Shown here one piece after another: positions 8,775 to 16,059 of a stretch of DNA of 64,000 nucleotides (positions are counted from its first letter, which is position 1; every line of letters begins with the position of its first letter). Under the pieces are notes generated by a model. The model was given only the letters and a program-made list of their open reading frames with translations. It had not been told where the DNA came from and did no database searches. The DNA is from Novosphingobium sp. ZN18A2 (GTDB lineage: Bacteria > Pseudomonadota > Alphaproteobacteria > Sphingomonadales > Sphingomonadaceae). Both the position numbers and the translations under genes were made by a program. The DNA lies in the NCBI RefSeq assembly GCF_036784765.1, contig NZ_CP136651.1, positions 992,001 to 1,056,000 on the forward strand, written 5' to 3'.

Positions 8775-9401
8775 GTGGCCGAATACACCTTCTACACCAA
8801 CCCCATGTCGCGCGGGCAGATCGCGCGATGGGCGCTGCACGAGGCGGAGGTCGATTACGAGCAGGTGCTGGTCGACTGGGCGGACAGGCCCGCCGGGCTG
8901 ATAGAGGCGAACCCGATGGGCAAGGTGCCCACCATCGTCCACCACGCCGAATGGGGTGACCGCGTGGTGACGGAAGCGGCGGCGATCTGCGCCTATCTTG
9001 CCGAAATGCACCCGGAGGCTGGGCTCGCCCCCTCGGACGAGGAAATGGCGGACTATTATCGCTGGATGTTCTTCGCGGCGGGGCCGCTGGAACAGGCGAT
9101 CGTCGCGCGGTCGATGGGCTGGACCGTTCCGCCAGAGCGCGAAGGCATGGTCGGATTCGGATCGATGGCGCGGACGATGAACGCCATAGGCAGCCACTTC
9201 ATGGAACACGACTGGGTTTGCGGCGGGCGCTTCACCATGGCCGATGTCTATGTCGGCAGCGCGATCGACTGGGGACTGAACTTCGGTTCCATCCCGCCAG
9301 AGCCCGAATTCGTCGCATATGCAGAGCGTTGCCAGGCGCGGCAGGCCTACAAGGCGGCCAAGGCAATCGACAGCAAGCTGATCGGGGAGAGCCGCAAATG
9401 A
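8775..9401 (+). CDS. glutathione S-transferase family protein (second copy)
   Basis: A 208-residue GST unrelated in detail to the one at 7186. The N-terminal domain begins AEYTFYTNPMSRGQIARWAL and has the G-site region GKVPTIVHH...VVTEAAAICAYLAE; the C-terminal domain contains FTMADVYVGSAIDWGL. The start is GTG 8775, preceded by AGGGAGAG; the frame upstream gives an unlikely extension. It overlaps the next gene by four bases (ATGA type), so the second half of this cluster is an operon of its own: GST, PhnB-like, SRPBCC. Confidence 0.9.
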   Translation: MAEYTFYTNPMSRGQIARWALHEAEVDYEQVLVDWADRPAGLIEANPMGKVPTIVHHAEWGDRVVTEAAAICAYLAEMHPEAGLAPSDEEMADYYRWMFFAAGPLEQAIVARSMGWTVPPEREGMVGFGSMARTMNAIGSHFMEHDWVCGGRFTMADVYVGSAIDWGLNFGSIPPEPEFVAYAERCQARQAYKAAKAIDSKLIGESRK

Positions 9402-9877
9402 CCGGTGTAACGCTTTGCCTGTGGTATGACGGGACCGCGCAAGATGCCGCGCGCTTCTATGCCGCGACCTTCCCGGAAAGTTCGGTGGACGCGGTGCACC
9501 GCGCACCCGCCGATTTTCCCGGCGGCCATGCGGGGCAGGTGCTTACGGTGGAATTCACCGTGCTCGGCATCGGGTGCATCGGCCTGAACGGCGGCCCCGC
9601 GTTTCCGCATACGCAGGCATTCTCGTTCCAGGTGGCGACCGATACGCAGGAAGAAACGGACCGGTACTGGAGCGCTATCGTCGGCAACGGCGGAGAGGAA
9701 AGCGCCTGCGGATGGTGCAAGGACAAGTGGGGCCTTTCCTGGCAGATCACGCCCCGCGCGCTGACGCAGGGCATGGCTGACCCGGACCCTGCCGTGTGCA
9801 AGCGCGTGTTCGAAGCGATGATGACGATGAAGAACATCGACATCGCCGCCATCGAAGCGGCACGCAAGGGAGCCTGA
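9398..9877 (+). CDS. PhnB-like VOC protein (3-demethylubiquinone methyltransferase-like fold)
   Basis: A 159-residue single-module protein of the PhnB / 3-dmu-9_3-mt group. It shows LCLWYDGTAQDAARFYAATF at the N-terminus, then GGPAFPHTQAFSFQVATDT and WGLSWQITPRAL. Despite the family name, these proteins are VOC-fold binding proteins and usually not methyltransferases. ATG 9398 overlaps the GST stop; the SRPBCC gene starts one base after the end. Confidence 0.85.
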   Translation: MTGVTLCLWYDGTAQDAARFYAATFPESSVDAVHRAPADFPGGHAGQVLTVEFTVLGIGCIGLNGGPAFPHTQAFSFQVATDTQEETDRYWSAIVGNGGEESACGWCKDKWGLSWQITPRALTQGMADPDPAVCKRVFEAMMTMKNIDIAAIEAARKGA

Positions 9878-9878
9878 C

Positions 9879-10319
9879 ATGCACGAACTTACCGTAACCC
9901 GCCATATCGCCGCGCCGCCCGAAAAGGTGTGGCAGGTGATGACCGAACGCATGGGCGAATGGTGGTGCCCCGCGCCGTGGCGTGCGGTGATAGAGCGGAT
10001 GGACCGCGCGCCGGGCGGCCGCTCGCTGGTCGTCATGCACGGGCCGGACGGGGAGGAAAACCGCCATCCCGGCTTCATCCTGGCCTGGGACGAGGGGCGC
10101 CGTATCGCCATGACCGACGCGATCGTGGACGACCTGCAACCCTCGGGGCCGTTCATGATAGGCATCTGGGAGATCGAGCCCGATGGAGCGGGAACGCGCT
10201 ATACCGGCCGGGCGCGGCACTGGACGCCCGAGGCGCTGGCGCATCATCGCGAAATGGGATTCGAACCCGGCTGGGGCGCGGTGGCCGACCAGTTGAAGGC
10301 GCTTTGCGAAGCGCCCTGA
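9879..10319 (+). CDS. SRPBCC / AHSA1-like domain protein
   Basis: A 146-residue START-like protein with the N-terminal strand ELTVTRHIAAPPEKVWQVMTE characteristic of AHSA1/polyketide-cyclase-like SRPBCC proteins, a central GFILAWDEGRRIAMTDA and a C-terminal helix GWGAVADQLKAL. These bind hydrophobic ligands in a deep cavity. Such genes often sit next to PhnB-like genes, as here, with one base between the two. The ligand is unknown. Confidence 0.87.
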   Translation: MHELTVTRHIAAPPEKVWQVMTERMGEWWCPAPWRAVIERMDRAPGGRSLVVMHGPDGEENRHPGFILAWDEGRRIAMTDAIVDDLQPSGPFMIGIWEIEPDGAGTRYTGRARHWTPEALAHHREMGFEPGWGAVADQLKALCEAP

Positions 10320-10516
10320 TTGGTTGCGGACGGCGGTCGCGCTTCGTACGGAAATCGGCCGGGGCGCGATAAACGGCGCATTGCCGCTCGTCTGCCGCCG
10401 CGTCACGCCCCGGCCCGGATCAATTACCTGTCTCCTGGTGCGGTTGGGCGTTGGAACTGTCGCCCGACGGGTCTAGGATCGCGGGCCGGGAATATTTGCA
10501 GGAAGGAATCGCGGAC

Positions 10517-10879
10517 ATGAGCATTTTCGACCAGATCCTTGGCCAGGTGGCCGGCAACGTCGACGTCCAGAATCTGGCCGCGAAAGTGGGAATCGATCCC
10601 GACCAGGCGGAAAACGCCATTGCCGCGCTGGCGGCGGGGCATCAGGCGAAGGGCGATACGGTGGAAGTCGCCGCCGCGAACACCGGGCTGGATACCGGCA
10701 TCCTGCAACAGATCATGGGCCACATCGGCGGCGAAGGATCGCTGGGCCAGTTCGCCTCGATGCTGGGCGAACACCCCGACGCGCTGCAGAAGGTGAGCGG
10801 CTTCCTTGACCGGGACGGCGACGGCAACCCGATCAACGACGTGATGGGCATGGCCAAGGGCCTGTTCGGCGGCAACTGA
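10517..10879 (+). CDS. DUF937-like protein with DxDxDG loop
   Basis: A 120-residue small protein of the DUF937/YidB type: alternating Ala/Gly/Leu-rich helices (AENAIAALAAGHQ, ILQQIMGHIGG, LGQFASMLG) and a C-terminal loop DRDGDGNPINDV followed by MGMAKGLFGG. The DxDxDG run is calcium-site-like, but its spacing departs from a canonical EF-hand (Ile at position 9, Asp at 11), and such tails are common in this family. The start is ATG 10517 after AGGAAGGA. No signal peptide is seen; the function is unknown. Confidence 0.75.
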   Translation: MSIFDQILGQVAGNVDVQNLAAKVGIDPDQAENAIAALAAGHQAKGDTVEVAAANTGLDTGILQQIMGHIGGEGSLGQFASMLGEHPDALQKVSGFLDRDGDGNPINDVMGMAKGLFGGN

Positions 10880-10917
10880 GCCAGTCGATACGGACCTGAC
10901 GAAAAGCCTGCCGGGGA

Positions 10918-11118
10918 ATGCTGGACGCCGCCCTTTCACTGATGATGCTGGCCTGCATCGCCCTGCTTCTGGGCGCGGCCTATCTGTTCCGGCGCGGCGA
11001 ACGCAAGCGCCCTGCGCTCATGGTTGTGGCCGCATTGGTGTTGGCGGTGAATATCGGGATATGGACCTTGCCGACGACGGGCGGCGATGCGCCGCTGAGC
11101 AAGGTGGAAGGGCGGTAG
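10918..11118 (+). CDS. small membrane protein
   Basis: A 66-residue protein with two hydrophobic helices (about 5-25 LSLMMLACIALLLGAAYLF and 32-52 PALMVVAALVLAVNIGIW) joined by a basic loop RRGERKRP. This predicts two membrane passes with the loop in the cytoplasm. It follows the DUF937 gene by 38 bases and CGGGG lies 3 bases before the ATG, a weak ribosome site. No family is recognised. Confidence 0.6.
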   Translation: MLDAALSLMMLACIALLLGAAYLFRRGERKRPALMVVAALVLAVNIGIWTLPTTGGDAPLSKVEGR

Positions 11119-11141
11119 CCGCAAGGGCGACCGCCCGCCCC

Positions 11142-11798
11142 TTACTTGATCGGCGAATCGGGCGCGAGGCGCATGTCGAGGTAGTTGTCGACAGAGCGCA
11201 TCAGGTCGTCCATCTCGTTCTCGAAGAAATGATTGGCGCGCGGAATTTCGTCGTGATGGATGGTGATGTGCTTCTGCGTGCGCAGCTTGTCGACCAGCTT
11301 CTGCACGGCGGACGGCGCAACGACCGTGTCGCCCGCGCCCTGGATGATGATGCCCGAACTGGGGCAGGGCGCCAGGAAGCTGAAATCGTACATGTTGGCC
11401 GGCGGCGCGATGGAAATGAAGCCGCGGATTTCCGGGCGGCGCATCAGCAACTGCATGCCGATCAGCGCGCCAAAGCTGTATCCGGCCACCCACGTGGTCT
11501 GTGCTTCGGGGTGGATCGACTGCACCCAGTCGAGCGCGGAGGCCGCGTCGGACAGTTCGCCGATGCCGTTGTCGAAGCTGCCCTGGCTGCGGCCCACGCC
11601 GCGGAAATTGAAGCGCAGGGTGGCAAAACCGCGCGCCACGAAGTCCTTGTAGAGCGCCTGGGTGATGCGGTCGTTCATCGTGCCGCCCGCCTGCGGGTGC
11701 GGGTGGAGGATCATGGCAACCGGCGCGCGCGGACGCGAAGCGGGCTGGAAGCGGCCTTCGAGGCGACCTTCGGGACCGGGGAAGATGACTGCGGGCAT
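11142..11798 (-). CDS. alpha/beta hydrolase (serine hydrolase of the DUF/COG2945 type)
   Basis: A 218-residue alpha/beta hydrolase. The fold is indicated by PVAMILHPHPQAGGTM, FRGVGRSQG (oxyanion region), the nucleophile elbow GYSFGA (Ser in VAGYSFGALIG), GAGDTVV with the acid residue, and a late His in NHFFEN. The pattern matches the COG2945 group of predicted hydrolases. The start is ATG 11798, where MPAVIFPGPEG begins the domain, with AGGAAA about 12 bases upstream; the longer frame adds a low-complexity extension. The substrate is unknown. Confidence 0.85.
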   Translation of the reverse strand: MPAVIFPGPEGRLEGRFQPASRPRAPVAMILHPHPQAGGTMNDRITQALYKDFVARGFATLRFNFRGVGRSQGSFDNGIGELSDAASALDWVQSIHPEAQTTWVAGYSFGALIGMQLLMRRPEIRGFISIAPPANMYDFSFLAPCPSSGIIIQGAGDTVVAPSAVQKLVDKLRTQKHITIHHDEIPRANHFFENEMDDLMRSVDNYLDMRLAPDSPIK

Positions 11799-11992
11799 CG
11801 TGCTTGGTGGCTTTCCTGAAACGTGCGGGCCTAAATCGTGCGAACCGGCCCTGGGGCGGGGACTTCCCTTCTGCGGGGATGCGTCCACCAGCCGGGGGCT
11901 GTGAATTCGGAGAGCCGCCTATATAGAAACGGAACGTGCGAAAGCAATCATTCCGAACATCCGGAACCATGCGCAGACCATAAGCGAAGACC

Positions 11993-13093
11993 TTGCCAGA
12001 CCGCATCTATCTCGATCACGCCGCCACCACGCCGCTGCGCCCCGAAGCGAAAGCGGCGATGGATCACGGCTTTTCCATCTGGGCCAACCCGTCCAGCCCG
12101 CACGCCGAAGGCCGCCGTGCGCGCGCCGCGCTCGAGGATGCGCGAGCGCGGGTAAAGGCGGCGCTGGAATGGGACGGGGAGGTGATCTTCACCAGCGGTG
12201 CAAGCGAGGCCGCGCAACTGGCGTTCGACAACGCGAACCTCCCCGGACGGGCTGCCAGCGCGGTGGAGCACGATGCGATCCTTGGGCCTGCCCGCGCGCG
12301 TGGCGCGCGGCAGGTTGCGGTGCGCGCCGATGGCGCGGTCGATCTCCAGGCGCTGGATCGCGCGGTGTCCGGGCAGGAAGATGGCGAAGGCGGCGTGGAG
12401 GAACGCACGCTGGCCGCGATCCAGCACGTCAATTCGGAAACGGGCAACCGCCAGGATATCGGCCTTGCTGCCGAAGTGGCGCACGGCAGGGGCGGCTTGC
12501 TGCTGGTCGACTGCGCTCAGGGCGCGGGCAAGTTCGCGGTGCCGCGGCTTGCGGACATGGCCATCGTTTCGGCCCACAAGTTCGGCGGGCCGATCGGCAT
12601 CGGGGCGCTGCTGGTGAAGGATTATGCCCTGCTCAGGCCCGTCGGCGGGCATGAGCGCGGCTATCGCCGGGGGACGGAAAACCTGCCTGGCGCGCTGGGC
12701 ATGGCGGCGGCGCTTGAGGCCTGCGCGCAGCCCTATGTCGATCCCGATGCGCTTGCCCCGCTTGACCGGTTCGCGGACGAAGTGCGCGCGCGCGGCGGGT
12801 GCTGGCTGGCAGACCGGTTGTCCGACCCCACGCCGTATATCCGCTCGCTCGCCATGCCGGGCATCGGCGGCAGCGCGCAACTGATGCGGTTCGACCTTGC
12901 CGGCATCGCGGTCAGCCAGGGCAGCGCGTGTTCAAGCGGGACGATGAAGCGCAGCCACGTGCTCGATGCGATGGGGCTGGACGCGGACATCGCGGGGCGC
13001 ACGATCCGCATCAGTTTCGGGTGGAACACGACCCGCCGTGAGGTCGAACGGTTTTGCGAGACCTGGCTGGATATGGCACCCAGGGCCGCATGA
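11993..13093 (+). CDS. cysteine desulfurase family protein (first of two)
   Basis: A PLP-dependent class V aminotransferase of 366 residues, NifS/IscS type. Evidence is RIYLDHAATTPLRPEA at the N-terminus, FTSGASEAAQLAF, the PLP lysine in SAHKFGGPIG and the sulfur-carrying cysteine in GSACSSGTMKRSHVL. The start must be the TTG at 11993: the only nearby upstream in-frame ATG (11969) runs into a stop after four codons, and the next ATG (12058) would remove the conserved opening. It overlaps the next, paralogous gene by four bases (ATGA). It probably supplies sulfur for iron-sulfur clusters. Confidence 0.92.
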   Translation: MPDRIYLDHAATTPLRPEAKAAMDHGFSIWANPSSPHAEGRRARAALEDARARVKAALEWDGEVIFTSGASEAAQLAFDNANLPGRAASAVEHDAILGPARARGARQVAVRADGAVDLQALDRAVSGQEDGEGGVEERTLAAIQHVNSETGNRQDIGLAAEVAHGRGGLLLVDCAQGAGKFAVPRLADMAIVSAHKFGGPIGIGALLVKDYALLRPVGGHERGYRRGTENLPGALGMAAALEACAQPYVDPDALAPLDRFADEVRARGGCWLADRLSDPTPYIRSLAMPGIGGSAQLMRFDLAGIAVSQGSACSSGTMKRSHVLDAMGLDADIAGRTIRISFGWNTTRREVERFCETWLDMAPRAA

Positions 13094-14169
13094 TCTATCT
13101 CGACTACCAGGCGACAACGCCGCTCGCCCCTGAAGCGCGCGAGGCGATGCTGCCTTGGCTGGGCGGGCCGGAAACCACGGGGTTCGGCAACCCGCACAGC
13201 GCGCACCGGATGGGGCGCATGGCGATGGCGGCGGTGGAGGTTGCGCGCGAACAGGTGGCGAAGCTGCTGCCGCCGGGCGGCCGCGTGGTGTTCACCAGCG
13301 GCGCGACCGAGGCGTTGAACCTTGCGATCCTTGGTTCGGGCGCAAAGCGGCTGGCGGTTTCGGCGATCGAGCACGGCGCCGTGCTCGACACCGCGCGCGT
13401 CGCCGATCCCGCGCTGCGCGTTATCCCGGTGGATGGCGACGGGCTGGTCGCCCCAGACGCGGAAATTCGCGCGGGCACCGGGCTTGTCGCGGTGATGCAG
13501 GTGAATAACGAGATCGGCACGGTCCAGCCGGTCGATGCGCTGGCGGACCGCGCCCGTGCGGCAGGCGCGCTTTTCCTGTGCGACGCGGTTCAGGGCGCGG
13601 GCAAGATCGAAGCGCCGAAAGGGGCGGACCTGATCGCGCTTTCCGCCCACAAGCTGTATGGCCCCAAGGGCATCGGCGCGTTGTGGGTGCGCGACGGGGT
13701 GAATCTGTCGCCCGTCCAGCACGGCGGCGGGCAGGAAGGCGGCTTGCGGTCCGGCACGCTGTCCCCCGCGCTTTGCGCCGGGTTCGGCGCGGCGGCAGCC
13801 CTGTGCATGGAACGGTGGGAAAGCGATGCACAGTATGTGGAAAAGCTGTGGACGCGGCTTCGCGCGCATTTCGCGGGCTGGACGCTCAACGGCAGCGCGG
13901 ATGCGCGCTGGCGCGGCAATTGCAATATCCGGAAGGAAGGGCTGGACGTCGCAAGATTGATGTCCGATTGTCGCAACATCGCCATCTCGGCGGGGTCTGC
14001 GTGCGCGAGCGGATCGGGGCGTCCAAGCCACGTCCTTCGCGCGCTGGGCCTGACAGACCGCGAGGCGAAGTCCGCGATCCGGATCGGGTTCGGACGTTAT
14101 ACCGGAGAGGACCAGATTGACGAAGCTGCCGCGCAGATCCTCGCCGCGGCCGACGCGCAGGGAGTTTGA
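13090..14169 (+). CDS. cysteine desulfurase family protein (second of two)
   Basis: A 359-residue paralogue of the preceding gene with the same fold. It shows MIYLDYQATTPLAPEA, VFTSGATEALNLAI, VMQVNNEIGTVQP, the PLP lysine in SAHKLYGPKG and the active cysteine in GSACASGSGRPSHVL. Both copies keep all catalytic residues, so neither is a decayed duplicate. The ATG at 13090 overlaps the stop of copy one, and a 2Fe-2S ferredoxin begins two bases after its stop. The three genes form one unit for sulfur transfer or cluster assembly; the copies may form a heterodimer. Confidence 0.94.
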   Translation: MIYLDYQATTPLAPEAREAMLPWLGGPETTGFGNPHSAHRMGRMAMAAVEVAREQVAKLLPPGGRVVFTSGATEALNLAILGSGAKRLAVSAIEHGAVLDTARVADPALRVIPVDGDGLVAPDAEIRAGTGLVAVMQVNNEIGTVQPVDALADRARAAGALFLCDAVQGAGKIEAPKGADLIALSAHKLYGPKGIGALWVRDGVNLSPVQHGGGQEGGLRSGTLSPALCAGFGAAAALCMERWESDAQYVEKLWTRLRAHFAGWTLNGSADARWRGNCNIRKEGLDVARLMSDCRNIAISAGSACASGSGRPSHVLRALGLTDREAKSAIRIGFGRYTGEDQIDEAAAQILAAADAQGV

Positions 14170-14171
14170 GC

Positions 14172-14504
14172 ATGGTCCGTGTCACCTTCATTACCGACAA
14201 GGGAGAGCGGGTGGAGGCGCAGGGCGAGGAAGGACAGCAACTGCTTGAACTCGCGCAGAACGCGGGGATGCCGCTTGAAGGCACCTGCGAAGGGCAGATG
14301 GCCTGTTCCACCTGCCACGTGATCGTTGCACCCGATTGGTTCGACAGGCTGCCCGAAGCCTGTGACGACGAGGAAGACATGCTCGACCTTGCCGCAGGCG
14401 TCACCCGCACCAGCCGTCTTTCGTGCCAGATAGACCTGACGGCGCAGCTCGACGGGCTGGAAGTGCGCATCCCGGCGGAAAGCAACGACATGCAGCGGGA
14501 ATAG
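14172..14504 (+). CDS. 2Fe-2S ferredoxin (adrenodoxin type)
   Basis: A 110-residue ferredoxin. The four cluster cysteines are in the adrenodoxin pattern: C-x5-C-x2-C in CEGQMACSTC (about 41-50) and a fourth in LSCQIDLT near 86. The acidic stretch CDDEEDMLDLA is the interaction helix usual for this class. It is the last gene of the desulfurase unit. In the ISC system a ferredoxin of this type gives electrons for cluster building, which fits its place here, although IscU and HscAB are not nearby. Confidence 0.95.
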   Translation: MVRVTFITDKGERVEAQGEEGQQLLELAQNAGMPLEGTCEGQMACSTCHVIVAPDWFDRLPEACDDEEDMLDLAAGVTRTSRLSCQIDLTAQLDGLEVRIPAESNDMQRE

Positions 14505-14546
14505 CGCTGGTACTGACGGGCCGGGGTGGCGCGAAAAGGAGAGGAC

Positions 14547-15704
14547 ATGACCGCGATTAACCTGCCGCGCGTGATCCGCATCGGCGGCGGCGCACTGGCC
14601 GAACTGCCGCAGGCATTGGAACAGTGCGGTCTGTCGCGGCCCTTCGTGGTGACGGACCGCTTCCTGGTCGAACACGGCTATCTCGACCGCCTGTTGGAGC
14701 CGCTGCGCGCCGCCGGGCTTTCGGCGCAAGTCTTTGCGGATACCGTTCCCGATCCCACCGTGGCGGTGGTGGAGGCCGCGCTTGCCGCGCTGCGCGACAG
14801 CGGGTGCGATTGCGTGCTGGGTTTTGGCGGCGGCAGCCCGATAGATACCGCCAAGGCAATCGCCGCGCTGGCGCTCACCCCGCGCCCCATCCCCACGATG
14901 AAGGCGCCTGCCGTCACCGATACGCCGGGCCTGCCCATCGTCGCGGTGCCGACCACCGCCGGCACCGGATCGGAAGCAACGCGCTTCACGATCATCACGG
15001 ACGAGGTGAGCGATGAAAAGATGCTCTGCGCCGGGCTGGCCTTCCTGCCCACCATTGCCGTGGTCGATTATGAACTGACGCTGGAAAAGCCCGCGCGGCT
15101 TACCGCCGATACCGGCATCGATTCGCTCACCCACGCGATTGAGGCTTACGTGTCGAAGCGCGCGAACCCGTTTTCCGACGCGATGGCGCTTTCTGCGATG
15201 AAGCTGATCGCGCCCAATATCCGCACGGCTTGCGCCGATCCGGGCAACCGCGCCGCGCGCGAGGCGATGATGGTGGGCGCACACCATGCAGGGATTGCCT
15301 TTTCCAACGCCAGCGTGGCGCTGGTGCACGGCATGAGCCGCCCGATCGGCGCGTTCTTCCATGTGCCGCATGGGCTTTCAAACGCGATGCTGTTGCCCGC
15401 CGTCACCGCCTTTTCCGCCCCGTCCGCCCCGCAACGCTATGCCGCCTGCGCCCGCGCGATGGGCGTTGCGCGCGAAGGGGAGGGCGACCAGTCGGCGGTG
15501 GCGCGGCTGGTGGAGGAACTGGGCGCCCTGAACGCCGACCTTTCGGTGCCGACGCCCCGCGCCCACGGCATTGCAAAGGCGCGCTGGTTCGACCTGATCC
15601 CGACGATGGCCGCGCAGGCGATTGCTTCCGGCAGCCCGGCGAACAACCCGCGCGAAGCGGACGCGGAAGACATCGCGCGACTTTATGAAGGGGTGTTCGG
15701 GTAG
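14547..15704 (+). CDS. iron-containing alcohol dehydrogenase
   Basis: A 385-residue group III (Fe-dependent) alcohol dehydrogenase. The NAD-binding loop is GFGGGSPIDTAKAIAAL; PTTAGTGSEATRFTII and DTGIDSLTHAIEAYVS are family signatures; the metal ligands include the His in THAIEA and the two in HGMSRPIGAFFHVPHG. The start is ATG 14547 after AAAAGGAGAGG. The alcohol or aldehyde substrate cannot be told from sequence. It is separate from the ferredoxin by 42 bases and may be transcribed with it. Confidence 0.92.
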   Translation: MTAINLPRVIRIGGGALAELPQALEQCGLSRPFVVTDRFLVEHGYLDRLLEPLRAAGLSAQVFADTVPDPTVAVVEAALAALRDSGCDCVLGFGGGSPIDTAKAIAALALTPRPIPTMKAPAVTDTPGLPIVAVPTTAGTGSEATRFTIITDEVSDEKMLCAGLAFLPTIAVVDYELTLEKPARLTADTGIDSLTHAIEAYVSKRANPFSDAMALSAMKLIAPNIRTACADPGNRAAREAMMVGAHHAGIAFSNASVALVHGMSRPIGAFFHVPHGLSNAMLLPAVTAFSAPSAPQRYAACARAMGVAREGEGDQSAVARLVEELGALNADLSVPTPRAHGIAKARWFDLIPTMAAQAIASGSPANNPREADAEDIARLYEGVFG

Positions 15705-15826
15705 GGGGGCTGGTCGCGCCTGGGCGCACGTATTGGCGATTGACGAATGTCGGCTGGCCGGAACACGCGAAGAAAAGCTGTCTGTGCGGACACGCCCTTC
15801 ATTGTGGACATTCGCCTACCCCCACC

Positions 15827-15852
15827 CGTCATCCCAGCGAAAGCTGGGATCG
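15827..15852 (+). repeat. hairpin repeat, copy A
   Basis: A 26-bp sequence whose core ATCCCAGC-GAAA-GCTGGGAT is an 8-bp stem with a GAAA tetraloop, flanked by CGTC and CG. An exact inverted copy lies at 15942-15967. The 355-base gap (15705-16059) between the alcohol dehydrogenase and parC holds this pair and no supportable gene. Confidence 0.85.
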
Positions 15853-15941
15853 TTGTCGACTTGGTGCTCGCTATCGGCAATGGGCTGGTAGGGTTGTGGT
15901 GTCCTGTAATCGGGGTGGCTGCCGATTTGCCTTGTCGTGAG

Positions 15942-15967
15942 CGATCCCAGCTTTCGCTGGGATGACG
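15942..15967 (-). repeat. hairpin repeat, copy B (inverted)
   Basis: Exact reverse complement of the 26-bp repeat at 15827-15852, 89 bases away. Together the two make a REP-doublet-like structure that could fold as two small hairpins or one large one. It lies about 90 bases upstream of parC. Confidence 0.85.
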
Positions 15968-16059
15968 GAGGTAGAGGCCGCTTCCACCCCCATTCATCAG
16001 TGGATCACGGCCATTCCGCCATTCCCCGCGCGCGCGCGCATTGCTAGGGCAGGGCCAAG

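Noticed and set aside
10320..10516. Possible small gene between the SRPBCC and DUF937 genes
   Set aside because: The open frame lacks a ribosome site, is Arg-rich and runs into the next gene's leader; nothing supports it.
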